64,000 bases of DNA from Heterohyrax brucei (Eukaryota > Chordata > Mammalia > Hyracoidea > Procaviidae), in the NCBI GenBank assembly GCA_028571685.1, contig CM053143.1, positions 136,496,829 through 136,560,828 of the forward strand, in the 5' to 3' direction. How positions within the stretch are numbered: position 1 is the first letter of the stretch; every line of letters starts with the position of its first letter. Below, one piece after another: positions 1-11,725 of the stretch. A program made the position numbers and the translations under genes. The notes beneath the pieces were generated by a model. It had not been told where the DNA came from. It searched no databases and worked only from the letters and a program-made list of their open reading frames with translations.

Positions 1-185
1 GTTTTGGTTTTTAGCAGCCACATGATAGTACTGGTGGTTTACTGCCGGAATTTTTGTCTTCACTGTGAAGACTTAGGCTCCTTAACCACAGGGACCACTC
101 CATCCCACCCTACCATACCCCATTTGTCAGTGAAGGCTTGTGTGTTGCTCTGAGGTTAAGAGCTACATCATTGATATTTCAAATA
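1..185. other. Unassigned sequence
   Basis: No gene or recognisable repeat seen. Confidence 0.4.
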
Positions 186-189
186 ACAG

Positions 190-425
190 CAGGATTAGCC
201 CTAGTGGACAGATTTCAGCAGAGATTCAGGATTAAGACAGATTAAGAAGACAGGCCTGGTAATCTACTTTCAAGAGTCAGTAAATGAAAGCCCCTTGGAT
301 CACAAAGGTCTGAACCTAAACTGATTGCTGGGATGGCGCAAGATTGGGCAGTGTTTCGTTCTATTGTGCGTGGAGTCTCTTTACACCAGGCCTACTGACG
401 GCCACTAACAACAGTAGCCGCATCA
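190..425 (+). repeat. RTE-derived SINE, ending in RTE 3' tail
   Basis: The last 90 bases (about 333-420) match the RTE LINE 3' end seen elsewhere in the window, ending in the CTAACAACAG tail. The upstream part resembles the body of the related SINEs at 51590 and 61150. Confidence 0.7.
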
Positions 426-694
426 CAAAAAGTGAAAAGAAACAGGTAAAACTAATTTTAAAAATATATTTTATATATTACTTTCCTCTATGTTCTACCT
501 ATGTGCAAAATTTGCCTCCTTAAATTGGCATTGTATTATTATGTTACCATTTTTCACAGAAAAGTCTTCTCACAGTTTAATGGTTATTCAAACACTGCTT
601 TAATATTTTTAAAGTGTAATCTTTTGCAACCGATTCAAAAGATAAATTATTGAAATTCTTGGTGCCAAAATTAGGTGAGATGCTTGTGTTTAGA
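426..694. other. AT-rich unassigned sequence
   Basis: No gene, RNA or clear repeat family seen. Confidence 0.4.
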
Positions 695-860
695 TGTTTG
701 CTTAGAAGCCAAACTACCTGAATTGAAATCCTACTTGTATAACTTAATTGCTATGCCTCAATTTCCCAATCTATAAAGTTGGGATAACAATATAAATTTA
801 TTAGACCAGGGCATGACCTATAGTAGGAACTACACAGGTTATAATAATGATAATAAAGGA
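695..860 (+). repeat. MIR fragment
   Basis: Old and diverged. Matches the MIR core and tail (the CCTCAATTTCCC-like segment, then the GGGATAACAAT segment). Confidence 0.6.
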
Positions 861-1146
861 CCCATTAACAATAATGTTTATGCAGTTTGAGAACATTAAA
901 AAAAATCACAATATAATGTTAAGCAGAACATACAGGACACACAACGACTCTTATAGGATGATTACAACTATACAAAGAAATAAATAGAAAGCAACCTGGA
1001 ATGATGGCTAGGATTAAACATACCCAAGTATTAATTCTGTTGTGTTGGGAGGTAGAATTTTGTGTGATCTTTTTTTTCCTTTCTACTTTTCTGAACATGT
1101 ATTCATTTTGTTACAAGAAGAACCAAATTAACTTTATGTTTTAAAT
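861..1146. other. AT-rich unassigned sequence
   Basis: Resembles eroded LINE 3' UTR (T8CCTTTCTAC segment near 1070), but no confident family. Confidence 0.35.
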
Positions 1147-1375
1147 TGGCTGAGAGCATGGGCTCTGGAATAAAACTCCCTGGATTCCAATTTGGCTATG
1201 TCTTTTCACTACTTTAGTGAACTTGATTTTCACTACCTTGGATAGCATAATTTCTCTGCATCTTAGTTTCCTCTTAATGAACTGAGAATTACTGTACTTT
1301 ACTTATCTCGTAAGAGTTTTGGCTTAGAAAAATGCCAGGCACATAATAAGTGCTTTGTGATGTTGTCATTGTAAT
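1147..1375 (+). repeat. MIR element
   Basis: Starts at GAGAGCATGGGCTCTGGA and ends with the GCCAGGCACATAATAAGTGC segment, typical of MIR head and tail. Confidence 0.8.
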
Positions 1376-1404
1376 GATAATAGCGACTAACTGTGATGAA
1401 GATT

Positions 1405-1720
1405 TGTAATAATGATGCTTACCTCCTGTTTCTAGGAACACCTTCTGAATAGCAGCAGAACATTATCAGATACAGTGTCAGAAAACGAGCCTCCCAGGTT
1501 GGATGATTATGGACATGGCTCAAGACCCGGCTGTGTTTCCTTCTGTTGTGCTACGAGTTGGAATTGATTTGATAGCATCTAACAACAACAACCTCCTGTT
1601 TGCTAGCCCTGGGTTTGAATCCTGATGCTGCCATGTATTAAATACCACAGTCTGGGAAAGTTTCTTAAGTTCTCTAAGCCTTAGCTTCATCTGTAAGTGG
1701 GAGTAGTCACACACGTAATA
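1405..1720 (+). repeat. MIR element split by an RTE insertion
   Basis: MIR-like sequence at 1405-1431 resumes at 1591-1720 (GTTTGAATCCTGATGCTGCC segment). The interruption is the RTE fragment at 1432-1590. Confidence 0.6.
1432..1590 (+). mobile_element. RTE LINE 3'-end fragment with target-site duplication
   Basis: Ends in the RTE 3' signature (GAGTTGGAATTGATTTGATAGC, then CTAACAACAACA). Flanked by direct repeats ACCTCCTGTTT at 1421-1431 and 1591-1601. Confidence 0.8.
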
Positions 1721-1879
1721 CTATATAATGTTGTTATGAGTGAAAAGATTCATGGATAGAGTCTGGCTCAGTAATTGCTCAGTAATCTTCAGAGTTTTAA
1801 AAAAATTAAAATAAGTTCAAGAACAGTATCTATTTCACTGTTACTGTGAAGGTAAAGTGAAAGCACTTTGAAAACTAAA

Positions 1880-2036
1880 TCAGACCAAACCTGTTACCAT
1901 CGAGTCAATTCCAACTGATAGAGACCCTGTAGACAGAGTAGTACTGCCCCCAAAGAGTTTCCAGGGAGCAGCTGGTAGGTTCAAACTACCAATCCTCTGG
2001 TTAGCAGCCAAGCTCTTAATCAATACAGGGCTCCTT
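1880..2036 (-). repeat. AfroSINE
   Basis: Reverse copy of the tRNA-derived SINE: CATCGAGTCAATTCCAACT tail, then GTTAGCAGCC head. Confidence 0.85.
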
Positions 2037-2063
2037 GAAAATGAAAATATTATACAAATGTGT

Positions 2064-2250
2064 AAGGATCCCTGGTTAAGTGCTAAACTGCTAACCAAAA
2101 GGTAGGCGATTCGAACACACCAGCTTGTCTGCTGAGAAATATGTGACAGTCTCTTTCCGTAAAGGTTACAGCTTTGGGAACTGTGGGGAAGTTCTAGTTT
2201 GTCCTACAGGGTCCCTACGAGTGGGAATAGGCTCCAGCAAAAAGTTTACG
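2064..2250 (+). repeat. AfroSINE, long subtype
   Basis: tRNA-like head with a B-box-like GATTCGAAC, then the roughly 50-base middle segment (GACAGTCTCTTTCCGTAAAG) that defines the longer subtype here. Confidence 0.8.
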
Positions 2251-2935
2251 TAAATGTGAAGCGGTAGTGATAATGTCAATTCATTTCCACTAGATGGCAG
2301 GAGACATCGCTAAATACAGCTTTGCTCAACTAAGCACTGTACAGAGCTCCTTAAGGGAATACAAATACAGAATAATTTTTACGAAATTACTTAGAACTTG
2401 CCTAGTCTCAGTTCTTTAACTATACTGGAATGTGGATAGAGAGCATACGCAATTTAGAATAAGTGATCAAACTACTTGGGTTTAGGAATCTGTCTGTTTA
2501 ATGTTGACTACAGAAATGATTACCTGTATTAAGGTACCTGTTCTAGTTCCACGTCTACCTCCCTCGTCTTCATCTCTGGACACTGGCACAGCTCCTTGTT
2601 ACCTAGAGTGTGGTCAGAGGCTGTGCAACATCGGCGTCCCTGAGAGCCTGTGGAAATGTAGAATCTAGGGCCACACCCTGGGCTTCCTGAACCCAGTTAA
2701 CTGAGGTGCCTGTCCAGTTTGGGAAGCACTATTTTAGCCACTCTGATACTCTTGGAATTCTCCAAAGGAGTCATGCTGGACTTTGCAGACACCAATTTTC
2801 CCATGTCAGAAATCCCCTTTCCCTGTCTCTAGGCAAACTGGTCCCTTGTTGACCCTTCTTATTTAACTCATTAGCGATGGAACAAATGGTAAAGCTAGTT
2901 CAAAGGAGAATCAAGAGAGACTGGTAACCGTATTT
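2251..2935. other. Unassigned sequence
   Basis: No coding region, RNA gene or confident repeat recognised. Confidence 0.4.
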
Positions 2936-2939
2936 GTTC

Positions 2940-3275
2940 TTTTGTTAGCTGCCATAGAGTCATCCCCTGAATCGTGGCAACCCCCTAGACAAAGAGAGGA
3001 AATGCTGCCTAGACTTGTGCCATTCCTGTTGATTAGTTGTTGATTGGAACATTGTGATTAACAGGGTTTTCAGCGCTGATTTTTGGAAGTAGATCACCAG
3101 GTCTTTCTTCCTAGTCAATTTTAATCTGAAAGCTCTTCTAAAGTCTGCTTGCGTCTTGGCAACATGTGAGTCTCCACTGACAGATGATGGTGGCTGTACA
3201 TGAAGGACATTGGCCTGGAACAGAGCCTGTGTCTCCTGTGCAGAAGGTGACAGTTCTAGCACTGAACCACAGCTA
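2940..3275 (-). repeat. RTE-derived SINE
   Basis: Carries the GGAAGTAGATCACCAGGTC and CTTCTTCCTAGTC segment also found at 44250 and in the 5' part of the RTE near 55915. Starts at the GCTGCCATAGAGTCATCCC tail. Confidence 0.7.
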
Positions 3276-3809
3276 CGGCATCTGTCAAATATATTATCAA
3301 TAGGAAAAGGATGTTGGAATTAGGCTGCAAAATTAGACATAACACTGCTTAATAGTCACAGAGCAGTAAAATAGTAACTTTGGGGGGCAGAGTCAAGATG
3401 GCAGACTAAGCACATGTCTCCTTATATCCCTCTGGAAACCAAGACCTGAACTGATAATCAAACGGAGTCTTCTGGTCACCTAGTAAGCCCCCAGGACATG
3501 GCACAGGGCTGTTAATTGGGACTTCATACCACTGAGTGAAAAACCTCCTCTCTTTCGCTGACTCCCACTCCTGGCTAGCCCTGGCTCTCACGGACTGAAG
3601 GTAAACGCACCATTTTGACTTTATTTTTTCTCTGTCTTGGCCAGCGGGTGGAGCTGGGTCTTGCCTAGTGGCTAGACTCAGACGTGCTGCTGGGGGGATA
3701 GGCAGGCGAAATTCCCATATTTAGAGAGCCAGGCTTAGGACTCTTCATCTAGCCACCCTGGGCCTGTCTTTTTATCTCTGCCACAGCGTGGTTTGCACAG
3801 AACCAGTGG

Positions 3810-4168
3810 TGCCTATGTGTGGGATGCCATGTTGGATACAGAGATTCTGGAGTGACCCAACTTTTAGCCTGGGGGCCAGTGCTTGCAAACAGGACAGCGC
3901 TTCTCTGACAGCAAAGCAGTAGTTTATACAGTCTCGCCTACAGTCGGGGCCTGGCAACAGAGGCTGAGGACTCACTATGTCTCGGCACCTTTAGCCCCTC
4001 TATCCACCAACCGTGTGGAGGCCACCATCGTAGATGTGGTGGCCACAGCTGGACCTATTTCTTAGGTTCGGAGCCAAAGCCTGCCCACAGGAGAGCACTT
4101 TTCTACCAGAAGAGCAGCGGTTTACACAGTGTCGCCTAAGGCTGAGCCCTCTCAGCAGAGACCAACAG
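3810..4168 (+). repeat. Two tandem L1 5' UTR monomers
   Basis: Units of about 198 bp: 3810-3968 and about 4005-4168 align, for example GTTTATACAGTCTCGCC at 3922 with GTTTACACAGTGTCGCC at 4120, and the AACAGAGGC / AGCAGAGAC ends. Confidence 0.7.
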
Positions 4169-4177
4169 GGCAGTCCA

Positions 4178-4222
4178 AGCCAAGTGCTGTCGAGTTGGAT
4201 CTGACTCATGGCAACCCTAGGT
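4178..4222 (-). repeat. SINE/RTE tail-like fragment inside L1 5' UTR
   Basis: AGTGCTGTCGAGTTGGATC then GACTCATGGCAACCCTAGG is the reverse of the AfroSINE/RTE 3' end. Confidence 0.6.
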
Positions 4223-4441
4223 AACAGGGCAGTAGCATTGCTGTATTTTGAACTAGTTCATATCATCTGGGGTTGAACATAGAGGTTCTTACTTTGCCAG
4301 TTGGGAAGAGGGACCTATACACATGAAAACCTGACTGACTTGGCAAGTGGCCAGATACCTTTTGTTTTATATTTTAAGACAGCCTAGAGAAACATCTGCA
4401 GTCCATCCACACAGTATCTCTCCCAGCCTTTACTTCCTCAC

Positions 4442-4684
4442 ATGAAACCCCAAAAGCAACAGATGCTTGTGGCATACAAGAAATCACCCATGGCTTTAGA
4501 AGGCTCCCAAACAAAACAACCAAGGAGTTTTCCGGATGAAGAAACTTTTCTGAAATCATCAGAAGGTGAATACAAAAGGATTATATACAGAGCCCTTCTA
4601 GACCTTATACAAAATGCAGCAGAACAAAATGAAAAATTAAGCAAGCTGTTTGCTCTGATGGAACACCAGTACTCTGAAATCTAA
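4442..4684 (+). pseudogene. L1 ORF1 remnant (N-terminal and coiled-coil part)
   Basis: An open stretch of 80 codons, charged and helix-forming (Glu/Lys/Leu-rich), ending at TAA. The following 300 bases are Lys/Glu-rich in all frames with many stops. No RNA-recognition or C-terminal domain is found before ORF2 begins at 5009, so most of ORF1 is deleted. ORF1 normally encodes the L1 RNA chaperone of about 340 residues. Confidence 0.6.
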
Positions 4685-5008
4685 CAGATCAAGAACAAAA
4701 TCAAAGATACAGAAACTTCCATTCAAGGCTAAGAAAACAGAATGTAACAAATGGAAAAAAGAATTTCTGGCTTGAAAGACAGAGATACTGATTCCAGCAT
4801 CTATGAGCAGAATAAAAAAAAAAGAAACAAGAAAAATGAAGTATTAAGAAGGATGCAACATACCATATCAAGAAATGTAACACAGGAGTCTCAACATTTA
4901 TAAAACCAGCTTTGAAAAAGGTGAAAAATCAACTCCCAAATAAGAATGTCCCAAACAGACTAATAAGAACAACAGAGAAAACATCAACACAAAAATAAAC
5001 ATATCACA

Positions 5009-8000
5009 ATGGCAGCAGTGAACACATACCTATCAATAATTACATTGAATGTGAATGGACTGAATGCTCCAGTAAAAAGACATTGAGTGACATCTTGGAT
5101 CAAAAGACATGACCCATCCATATGTTGTCTACAAGAAACTCACTTGAGACTTAAAGACAGGAACAAACTGAAAATTAAAGGATGGAAGAATATATATCAA
5201 GCTAACAATGAACAAAGAAGAGCAAGTGTGGCAAATTTAATCTCACACAAAATCAATATTAATGTAAAATACACCATCGTGGACAAAGATGGACACTATT
5301 TATTGCTGAAAGTTTCAGTACACAAGCAAGACTTAACTATATTAAATACTTATGCACCTAATATCAGAGAACCTAAATACATCAAAGAAACACTGACTAT
5401 ACTCAAAAAAGAGTAAGATGACTCCACAATAATAGTGGGAGACTTCAACTCTCCACTCGCAATAATGGACAGATCATCTAGAAAAAAGCTCACTAAAGAT
5501 ACAGAAGACCTTATTGCCACAATTAACCAACTAAACCTCGTCGATGCATAAAGAATTTTCCACCCATCAGTGGACAACTACACCTTCTTCTCCAGTGCAC
5601 ATGGACCATGTGTTAGGACATAAAGCAATTCTTAACAAAATCCATACCATTGAATTACTGCAAAGCATCTTCTCGGGTCATAAAGCCATGACAGTCTAAA
5701 TCAATAGCAGAAAAAACATAGATATAAAGTGGAACTCACGGAAACTGAACAATATCTTGCTAAAAAAAACATGGGTTATAGAAGAAATCAAGGAGGAAAT
5801 AAAGAAATTCATGGATTCCAGTGAGAATGAAAACACTTCCTACCAGAACCTATGGGACACAGCCAAAGCAGTGCTCAGAGGTCTGTTTATCTCCATAAAT
5901 GCACACATCTGGAAGGAAGAAAGAAACCAAATCAAGGAACTAACCCTACAGCTTGAACAAGTAGAGAGAGAACAACAGAGGAACCCCTCAGGCACCAGAA
6001 GAAAACAGATCATAAAGATTAGAGCAGAACTAAATGAATTAGAGAATAGAAAAACAATTGAAAAAATTGAAAAGACCTAAAGCTGGTTTTTTGAAAAGAT
6101 CAACAAAATTGATAAACCACTGGCTAAACTTACTAAAGAAAGATAGGAAAGGAAACAAATAACCCAAATTAGAAATGAGAGGGGAGTTGTCACAACAGAT
6201 CCAAAAGAAACCAAAAATATCATAATAGAATACCATGAAAGACTGTACTGTAACAAATTTGAAAACCTAGGGGAAATGGACCAATTCCTTGACTCATACC
6301 ACCTACCCAAATTATCACAACATGAAGCAGAACAACTTAATAAACCCATCACAAAGGAAGAGATTGAAAAGGTCATCAAAACATTGCCAACCAAAAAAAG
6401 TCCGGGCCCAGATGGCTTCACGGCAGAATTCTACCAAGCATTTAGAGAAGAGTTATCCCCAATACTACTGAGACTATTTCACAGTATAGAAAGGGATGGA
6501 GTACTCCCAAACTCATTCTATGAAGCCAGCATAACCCTGATACCACAGACAGGGAAAGATCCAACAAAGAAGGAGAACTACAGACCGATATCACTCATGA
6601 ATCTAGATGCAAAAATCTTCAATAAAATTCTTGCCAATAGAATACAACAACATATCAAAAAAATAATCCATCATGACCAAGTTGGATTCATTCCAGGGAT
6701 GCAAGGCTGGTTCAACATCAGAAAAACAATTAGTGTGGTTAACCACATAAATTCCACAAAAGACAAGAATCACCTGATTTTGTCCATTGATGCAGAAAAA
6801 GCTTTTGATAAAGTCCAACACATATTCATGCTAAAAACTCTTAGCAAAATAGGCATAAACAGAAAATTCTTCAAAGCAATAAGGGCCATTTATACAAAGC
6901 CAACTGCCTATGTCATCCTGAATGGAGAGAGACTGAAGGAGTTTCCCTTGAGAACAGGAACTAGACAAGGATGCCCACTCTCACCTCTCCTACTCAACAT
7001 TGTACTAGAAGTTCTAGTGAGAGCAATTAGACAAGACGAAGAAATAAAGGGCATCTGCATTGACAAAGACGAAGTCAAAACCTCCCTGTTTGCTGATGAT
7101 GTGATTGTATATGCAGAGAATCCTAAAGAATCTATAAGTAAACTATTCAAACTGATAGAAGAGTTCAGCAAAGTCATGATGCAAGATAAACATGAATAAA
7201 TCAGTAGGATTCCTTTATACTAACAATGAGACTGTTAAGGAAGAAATTATCAAATCAATACCATTTACTACAGCCCCCATGAAGATAAAGTACCTGGGAA
7301 TTAGTCTAACCAGAGAAATAACAGACCTTTACAAAGAGAATTACAAGCCCTAACTGCAAGAAACTAAGAGAGCCTTAGATAAATGGAAAACCCTACCCTG
7401 CTCATGGATAGGAAGACTTAACATTGTAAAAATGTTTATTTTACCTAAAGCAATCCACTTATATAATGCAATCCCAATACAAGTTCCAGCGTCATTTTTT
7501 AATGAGATGGAGAAACAAATCACCAATTTTGTTTGGAAAGGGAAGAAACCCTGGATAAGTAAAGTACTACTAAAGAAGAAGAACACACTGTGAGGCCTCT
7601 CATTACCCAACTTCAGAACCTATTACATTGCCACAGTGGTCAAAACAGCCTGGTACTGGTACAAGAACAGACAGATCGATCAATGGAACAGAATTGAGAC
7701 CCCAGAGATGACACCATCTGCCTATGAAGAGTTGATATTCAACAAAGGCCCTAAGACATTAAACTGGGGTAAAAACAATCTCTTCAACAAATGGTGCTGG
7801 CAAAATTGGATATCCATCTGCAGTAAATTTAAACAACAACCATATCTTATACCTTATACAAAAACCATCTCCAACTGGATAAAAGACCTAAACATCAAAT
7901 CTAAAATAAAGCTCATCCAAGAAAAAGTAGGAACAATGGAAGTTTTAATACACAACATAGACAGACTTCAAAATCTGTCAAACAAACCACAATCAACAGA

Positions 8001-8652
8001 AGAGAAAACAGATAAATAGGAACTATTAAGAATCAAACACTTTTGTTCATCCAAAGACTTTATTAATAGAATTAAAAGGCCACCTACAGAATGGGAAAAA
8101 ATATTTGGCAACTCTATTCAGACCGACATCTGATCTCCATAATCTATGCGTTACTACAAAATATCAATAAGAAGAAGATAAATCATCCAATTAAGTGATG
8201 GGCAAAGGAAATGGACAGATATTTCTCTAAAGAGGAGATCTAGGCAGCCAAAAAACACATGTGGACATGCACATGATCATTAGCTATTAAAGAAATTCAA
8301 ATCAAAACTACAATGAGATATCATCTCACCCCAGCAAGTTTGGCTATGATCCAAAAAACCCAAAACAACAAATGCTGGAGAGGCTGTGGAGAAAGTAGAA
8401 CTCTCCTACACTGTTGGTGGAGTTGCAAAATGGTCCATCCTCTTTGGAAAGCAATCTGGCGCTTCCTGAAAAAAATGGATATAGATATACCATTTTACCC
8501 ATTAATTTCACTACTTGGAATATATCCTACAGAATCAAGGCCATTCACACCAACATACAGGTACAAGAATATTTATCGCAGCACAGTCCATGATCGCAAA
8601 AAAATGGAATCACCCAGATGCCCAACAACAGGAGAACAGATAGGTAAACTAT
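5009..8652 (+). pseudogene. L1 ORF2 remnant (endonuclease-reverse transcriptase)
   Basis: Starts at ATG 5009, reading into the apurinic-like endonuclease; the Cys-Leu-Gln-Glu-Thr-His motif lies near 5120. The longest intact stretch is the reverse transcriptase at 6276-7199 (307 codons): Pro-Gly-Pro-Asp-Gly-Phe near 6400, Gly-Cys-Pro-Leu-Ser-Pro near 6970, and the catalytic Phe-Ala-Asp-Asp near 7090. The Cys-rich C-terminus (Trp-Arg-Gly-Cys-Gly-Glu) is near 8380. Breaks include TGA at 5084-5086 (probably CGA to TGA at a CpG), TAA at 5414, and several frameshifts after 7199. Normal ORF2 is about 1270 residues, so the copy keeps nearly full length but is inactive. Confidence 0.9.
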
Positions 8653-9786
8653 GATATATAAACTGAATGGAGCCCTAGGCAGTGATAAAGAACAATGATG
8701 ATTCCAGGAAACATCTCATAACTTGATTTCAACTGGAAGACATTAGGTTGAGTGAAAGTACTCAGCGACAAAAGGACAAATATTTTATGAGACCCCTACG
8801 ATAAGAATTCAAAAATAGACTTATGCATAGAAAGAAAGACTCTTTGATGGCTGCAAAGGAGGGGAAGCAGGGAGGGTGAGGGGTGGAAGCTTTAGATTAG
8901 ATAGTTGGTAGAAATTTGGTTGGGTGAAATCAGTAATAGCACACATTAGAAACAAGATCAATATTAAGTGGACTTCAACATAACTTGAGTACTCCTTGCA
9001 TCTTAACTGAATATTGGAAGGACAGAGTAGATGGGGCAGAGGGCAGGAGACCATGCTCTTAGGCAAAACAAAGGCCAATTGGCACAACTAGCATTTTGCT
9101 AAGAGGGCTCTCTGCACACCACATTGATGAGTGGCGTCTGGGGTCTTAAAAGCTGCCAAGCTGCCATCCGAGGGCACAGCAAATGGTCTCAGCTCAGCAG
9201 GAGCAGATGCTCACTGAGGACCAAAACGACAACCCAGGAGACAGAGAGACTCACATGAGTGTGTGCGTACATCAACTTGGGACCAGAAGAACTGGATGGT
9301 GCCCGGCCACCAACAGTGATAGCCATGATGGAGCTCACAAAATTGAGTCTCACTGGCAACACAAGAATAAAAAAGGGTGTACCCTGAGATCTCTACTAAA
9401 AGACCACAGTTGATGGTCCAGCGGCTTTGGGGTTCCCCTGGGAGCATGGCACCTGGCCCTGATGCTGCCCTTGCCCATAAATCATAATGAAGTTCCACTC
9501 TTTGGACAGGAATGGATTGGACTTGGCGATACAAAGTGACCATTATATGGATGCACTTTATTGTTCTGTGCATCTATAGGATATCATCCTGCTCACCTCT
9601 GGCTGGAGGAAGGGGAGTGGGTGGAGAGGAGGGGAAAGGATACTGTTGGGAGGATGAGTCATGTATGGAGCAGAGAGGAATAGTGTGCTGTCACCGGGCA
9701 GGGAGAGCAGTGGAAGCTGCATATAGGTGGGCATGTAAATTTATACGGGAATGTACATTTTCACTCAGTCATAATAATAATAAAAA
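8653..9786 (+). repeat. L1 3' UTR (afrotherian L1 type)
   Basis: Same sequence appears inverted at 22330-23480, including the ATAAATCATAATGAAGTTCC and GGACAGGAATGGATTGGAC segments. Ends with TAATAATAAT-A tail. Confidence 0.85.
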
Positions 9787-9802
9787 AAAATAGTAACTTT
9801 GG

Positions 9803-10235
9803 AATTTTTTTTCCACCTGACAAAATAATTTGCAATTTATCTTCTACAAGTTAGCATTGAACTTTTAAGGTTCTGGGTTCTGTCACTATTAGATAACTTG
9901 ACTAAATGACATCTACGAGAATCAGACAACCCCATGTAGCTTCTTAGCCACTGCTCTGGTGTGACCTTGAAAAAACACACAGCATTATTTTTGTCTTGTT
10001 TCCAAGCTTTGGATACTTTCCTTAGTAAAACTTTAAACTTCACAACTGAGTCAAGAAGGTGCACCCATACTGGGTTATCGAACTTGATTTAATACCAAAG
10101 AATTCCAAATACACTAGCTGCAGAGAGAGAAGATATCTACATTACAGAGTTAGATAGAAAGGAAAATCAGGTAGAATTAGGCTTGTCTTGACCTTCTTTG
10201 AGCCCCATTATGCTCACCGTAAAATGAGGCGACAA
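9803..10235. other. Unassigned sequence
   Basis: No gene or confident repeat. Confidence 0.4.
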
Positions 10236-10237
10236 CA

Positions 10238-10645
10238 CCCATTTCATAGAGCAGTGTATCTCAAATGTTTTGGTCAGATGACTTCTTTGTACACTTAAAA
10301 ACATAATTAAGGGCTCCAAAGAGTTTTTGTCTGTGTCTTATGTTTCTCAGTATTTAAACACAATAGAAAATAAAGGAGAATTTTTTTTAAAATACCTGAG
10401 TCATTTTAAAAAGCAGAAAACTCATTGCTTGTTAACATAAATAATTTTTATATTTTCAAAACATCATAAGAGGTTATCTTTGATGTGAAGTATCTGTTGA
10501 AGTTTCCCACTGTGCCTTTCATGGTTCTATAACTTCCATTTAGATAAGCCTTGATAATACAAGATGCAAGTACAACATGTATTTTTGATACTTACATAGT
10601 TTGATTTATAATAATAGATTCCAATATTTAAAACCATTCTCTAAC
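10238..10645. repeat. Ancient interspersed repeat, unassigned
   Basis: The CTCAAATGTTTTGGTCAGA and GGGCTCCAAAGAGTTTTTGT pattern is familiar from old mammalian repeats; the family is not settled. May continue at 10820-10890 past the AfroSINE. Confidence 0.45.
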
Positions 10646-10654
10646 TCATAACCA

Positions 10655-10818
10655 AAAAAGACCAAACCCAGTGCCATCGACTCAGTTGTGACTCATAGTA
10701 ACCCTGCAGACAGAGTAAAAGCACCCCACAGAGTTTCCAAGGAGCACCTGGTAGATTCTAACTGCCAACCTTTTGGTCAGAAGCCATAGCACTTAATCAC
10801 TACACCGTCAGGATTTCC
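10655..10818 (-). repeat. AfroSINE
   Basis: Reverse copy, from AGTGCCATCGACTCAGTTGT to CACCGTCAGGATTTCC. Confidence 0.88.
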
Positions 10819-10996
10819 TCTCTAACTCATAGGTCTCACGTAATCCACTGGGAGTTGGTTATAAATTTACATTGATTACAACTATTAAACATAAATAGGT
10901 TTTTTTTTTTTGAAACAGACTTTCATATTATAGAAACATCCCTCAGACGGCACTTGGCTTGGCTTGGCTCACATATAAGCTCCTTGAGGGCAGGGA

Positions 10997-11100
10997 TTTT
11001 TTTTTTAATTGTGTTTGAAATGAAAGGTTTACAGTTCAAGTCAGTTTCTCCTACAAAAACTTACGCATTTGTTGTTATGTAATCCTAGCTGTAATTACTG
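10997..11100 (-). repeat. L1 3'-end fragment
   Basis: Reverse L1 tail: T-run then AATTGTGTTTGAAATGAAAG and GTTCAAGTCAGTTTCTC. Confidence 0.65.
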
Positions 11101-11214
11101 GCAGCTCAGTAGATATTAATAACTAGAGTTAAAAATCAGATTTCTACAGCCATAATCAGACAGGTAAACCAGCATTTAAAAACAAAACGGTTTGGAATGA
11201 AGTAACTACATAAA

Positions 11215-11725
11215 AACTCAAGACCAAGATCATTGCCACTGAGTTGATTTCCGCATAGTTTTCAAGGAGTGACTAGTGGATTCAAATGGCTGACCTCTTG
11301 GTTCACAGTTGAGTTTTTTTTTTGTTTTTTTTGCTGTTGTGAAATATTCTATTGTGCTTTAAGTGAAAATTTACAATCCAAGTCAGTTAGTCATAGAAAG
11401 CTTTGCACACATGCTGCTCTGTAACTCTCGGTGCTCTCCCACGCTGCGACAGCACGTTCCTCCTTCTATCCTGCGTTTGCAGTGTTTCTTCATCCAGCGT
11501 CTGTCCCCTTCTGCCCTCTCATCCCGCTTGTTGAGTGCAGGTGCCCAGTAAGCCTCATGCATATGCTTAAGCCAAGAAGCACACTCTTCACCTGTATCAC
11601 TTCGTGTCTTACATAGCTCAGTCCAATCTTTGTCTGAAGGGCTGGCCAGCAGCGGAGCTCTTTTTATTTCATTTTATTTTTCATTCAGCAGCTGAGCTCT
11701 TAACCACTGCACTGCCAGGGCTCTG
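11215..11725 (-). repeat. AfroSINE interrupted by an L1 insertion
   Basis: SINE tail/body at 11215-11306 and SINE head at about 11685-11725 (AACCACTGCACTGCCAGGGC), separated by the L1 piece at 11307-11684. CAG(C)TGAG recurs at both junctions, as expected of a target duplication. Confidence 0.75.
11307..11684 (-). mobile_element. 5'-truncated L1 (3' UTR only)
   Basis: Begins with a T-rich stretch (reverse poly(A)), then TTGTGCTTTAAGTGAAAATT, the reverse of the L1 3' UTR end. Confidence 0.75.

Larger units (their letters stand above)
3371..9802 (+). mobile_element. Near full-length L1 LINE with target-site duplication
   Basis: The body begins at about 3384 with a GGGGCAGAGTCAAGATGGC-type start and ends in an A-rich tail near 9790. 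It is flanked by the direct repeat ATAGTAACTTTGG (3371-3383 and, sharing A's with the tail, to 9802). Order: 5' UTR 3384 to about 4430 with two tandem monomers, a remnant of ORF1 (4442-4684), ORF2 remnants 5009 to about 8652, and 3' UTR about 8653-9786. The ORF1 region holds only the coiled-coil part. ORF2 is broken by stops and frameshifts, so the copy is dead. It is younger-looking than most other L1 pieces in the window. Confidence 0.93.

Noticed and set aside
2064-2130. tRNA-like A and B boxes suggesting tRNA genes
   Set aside because: They belong to the AfroSINE heads; no cloverleaf with a sound anticodon arm was found in any copy.
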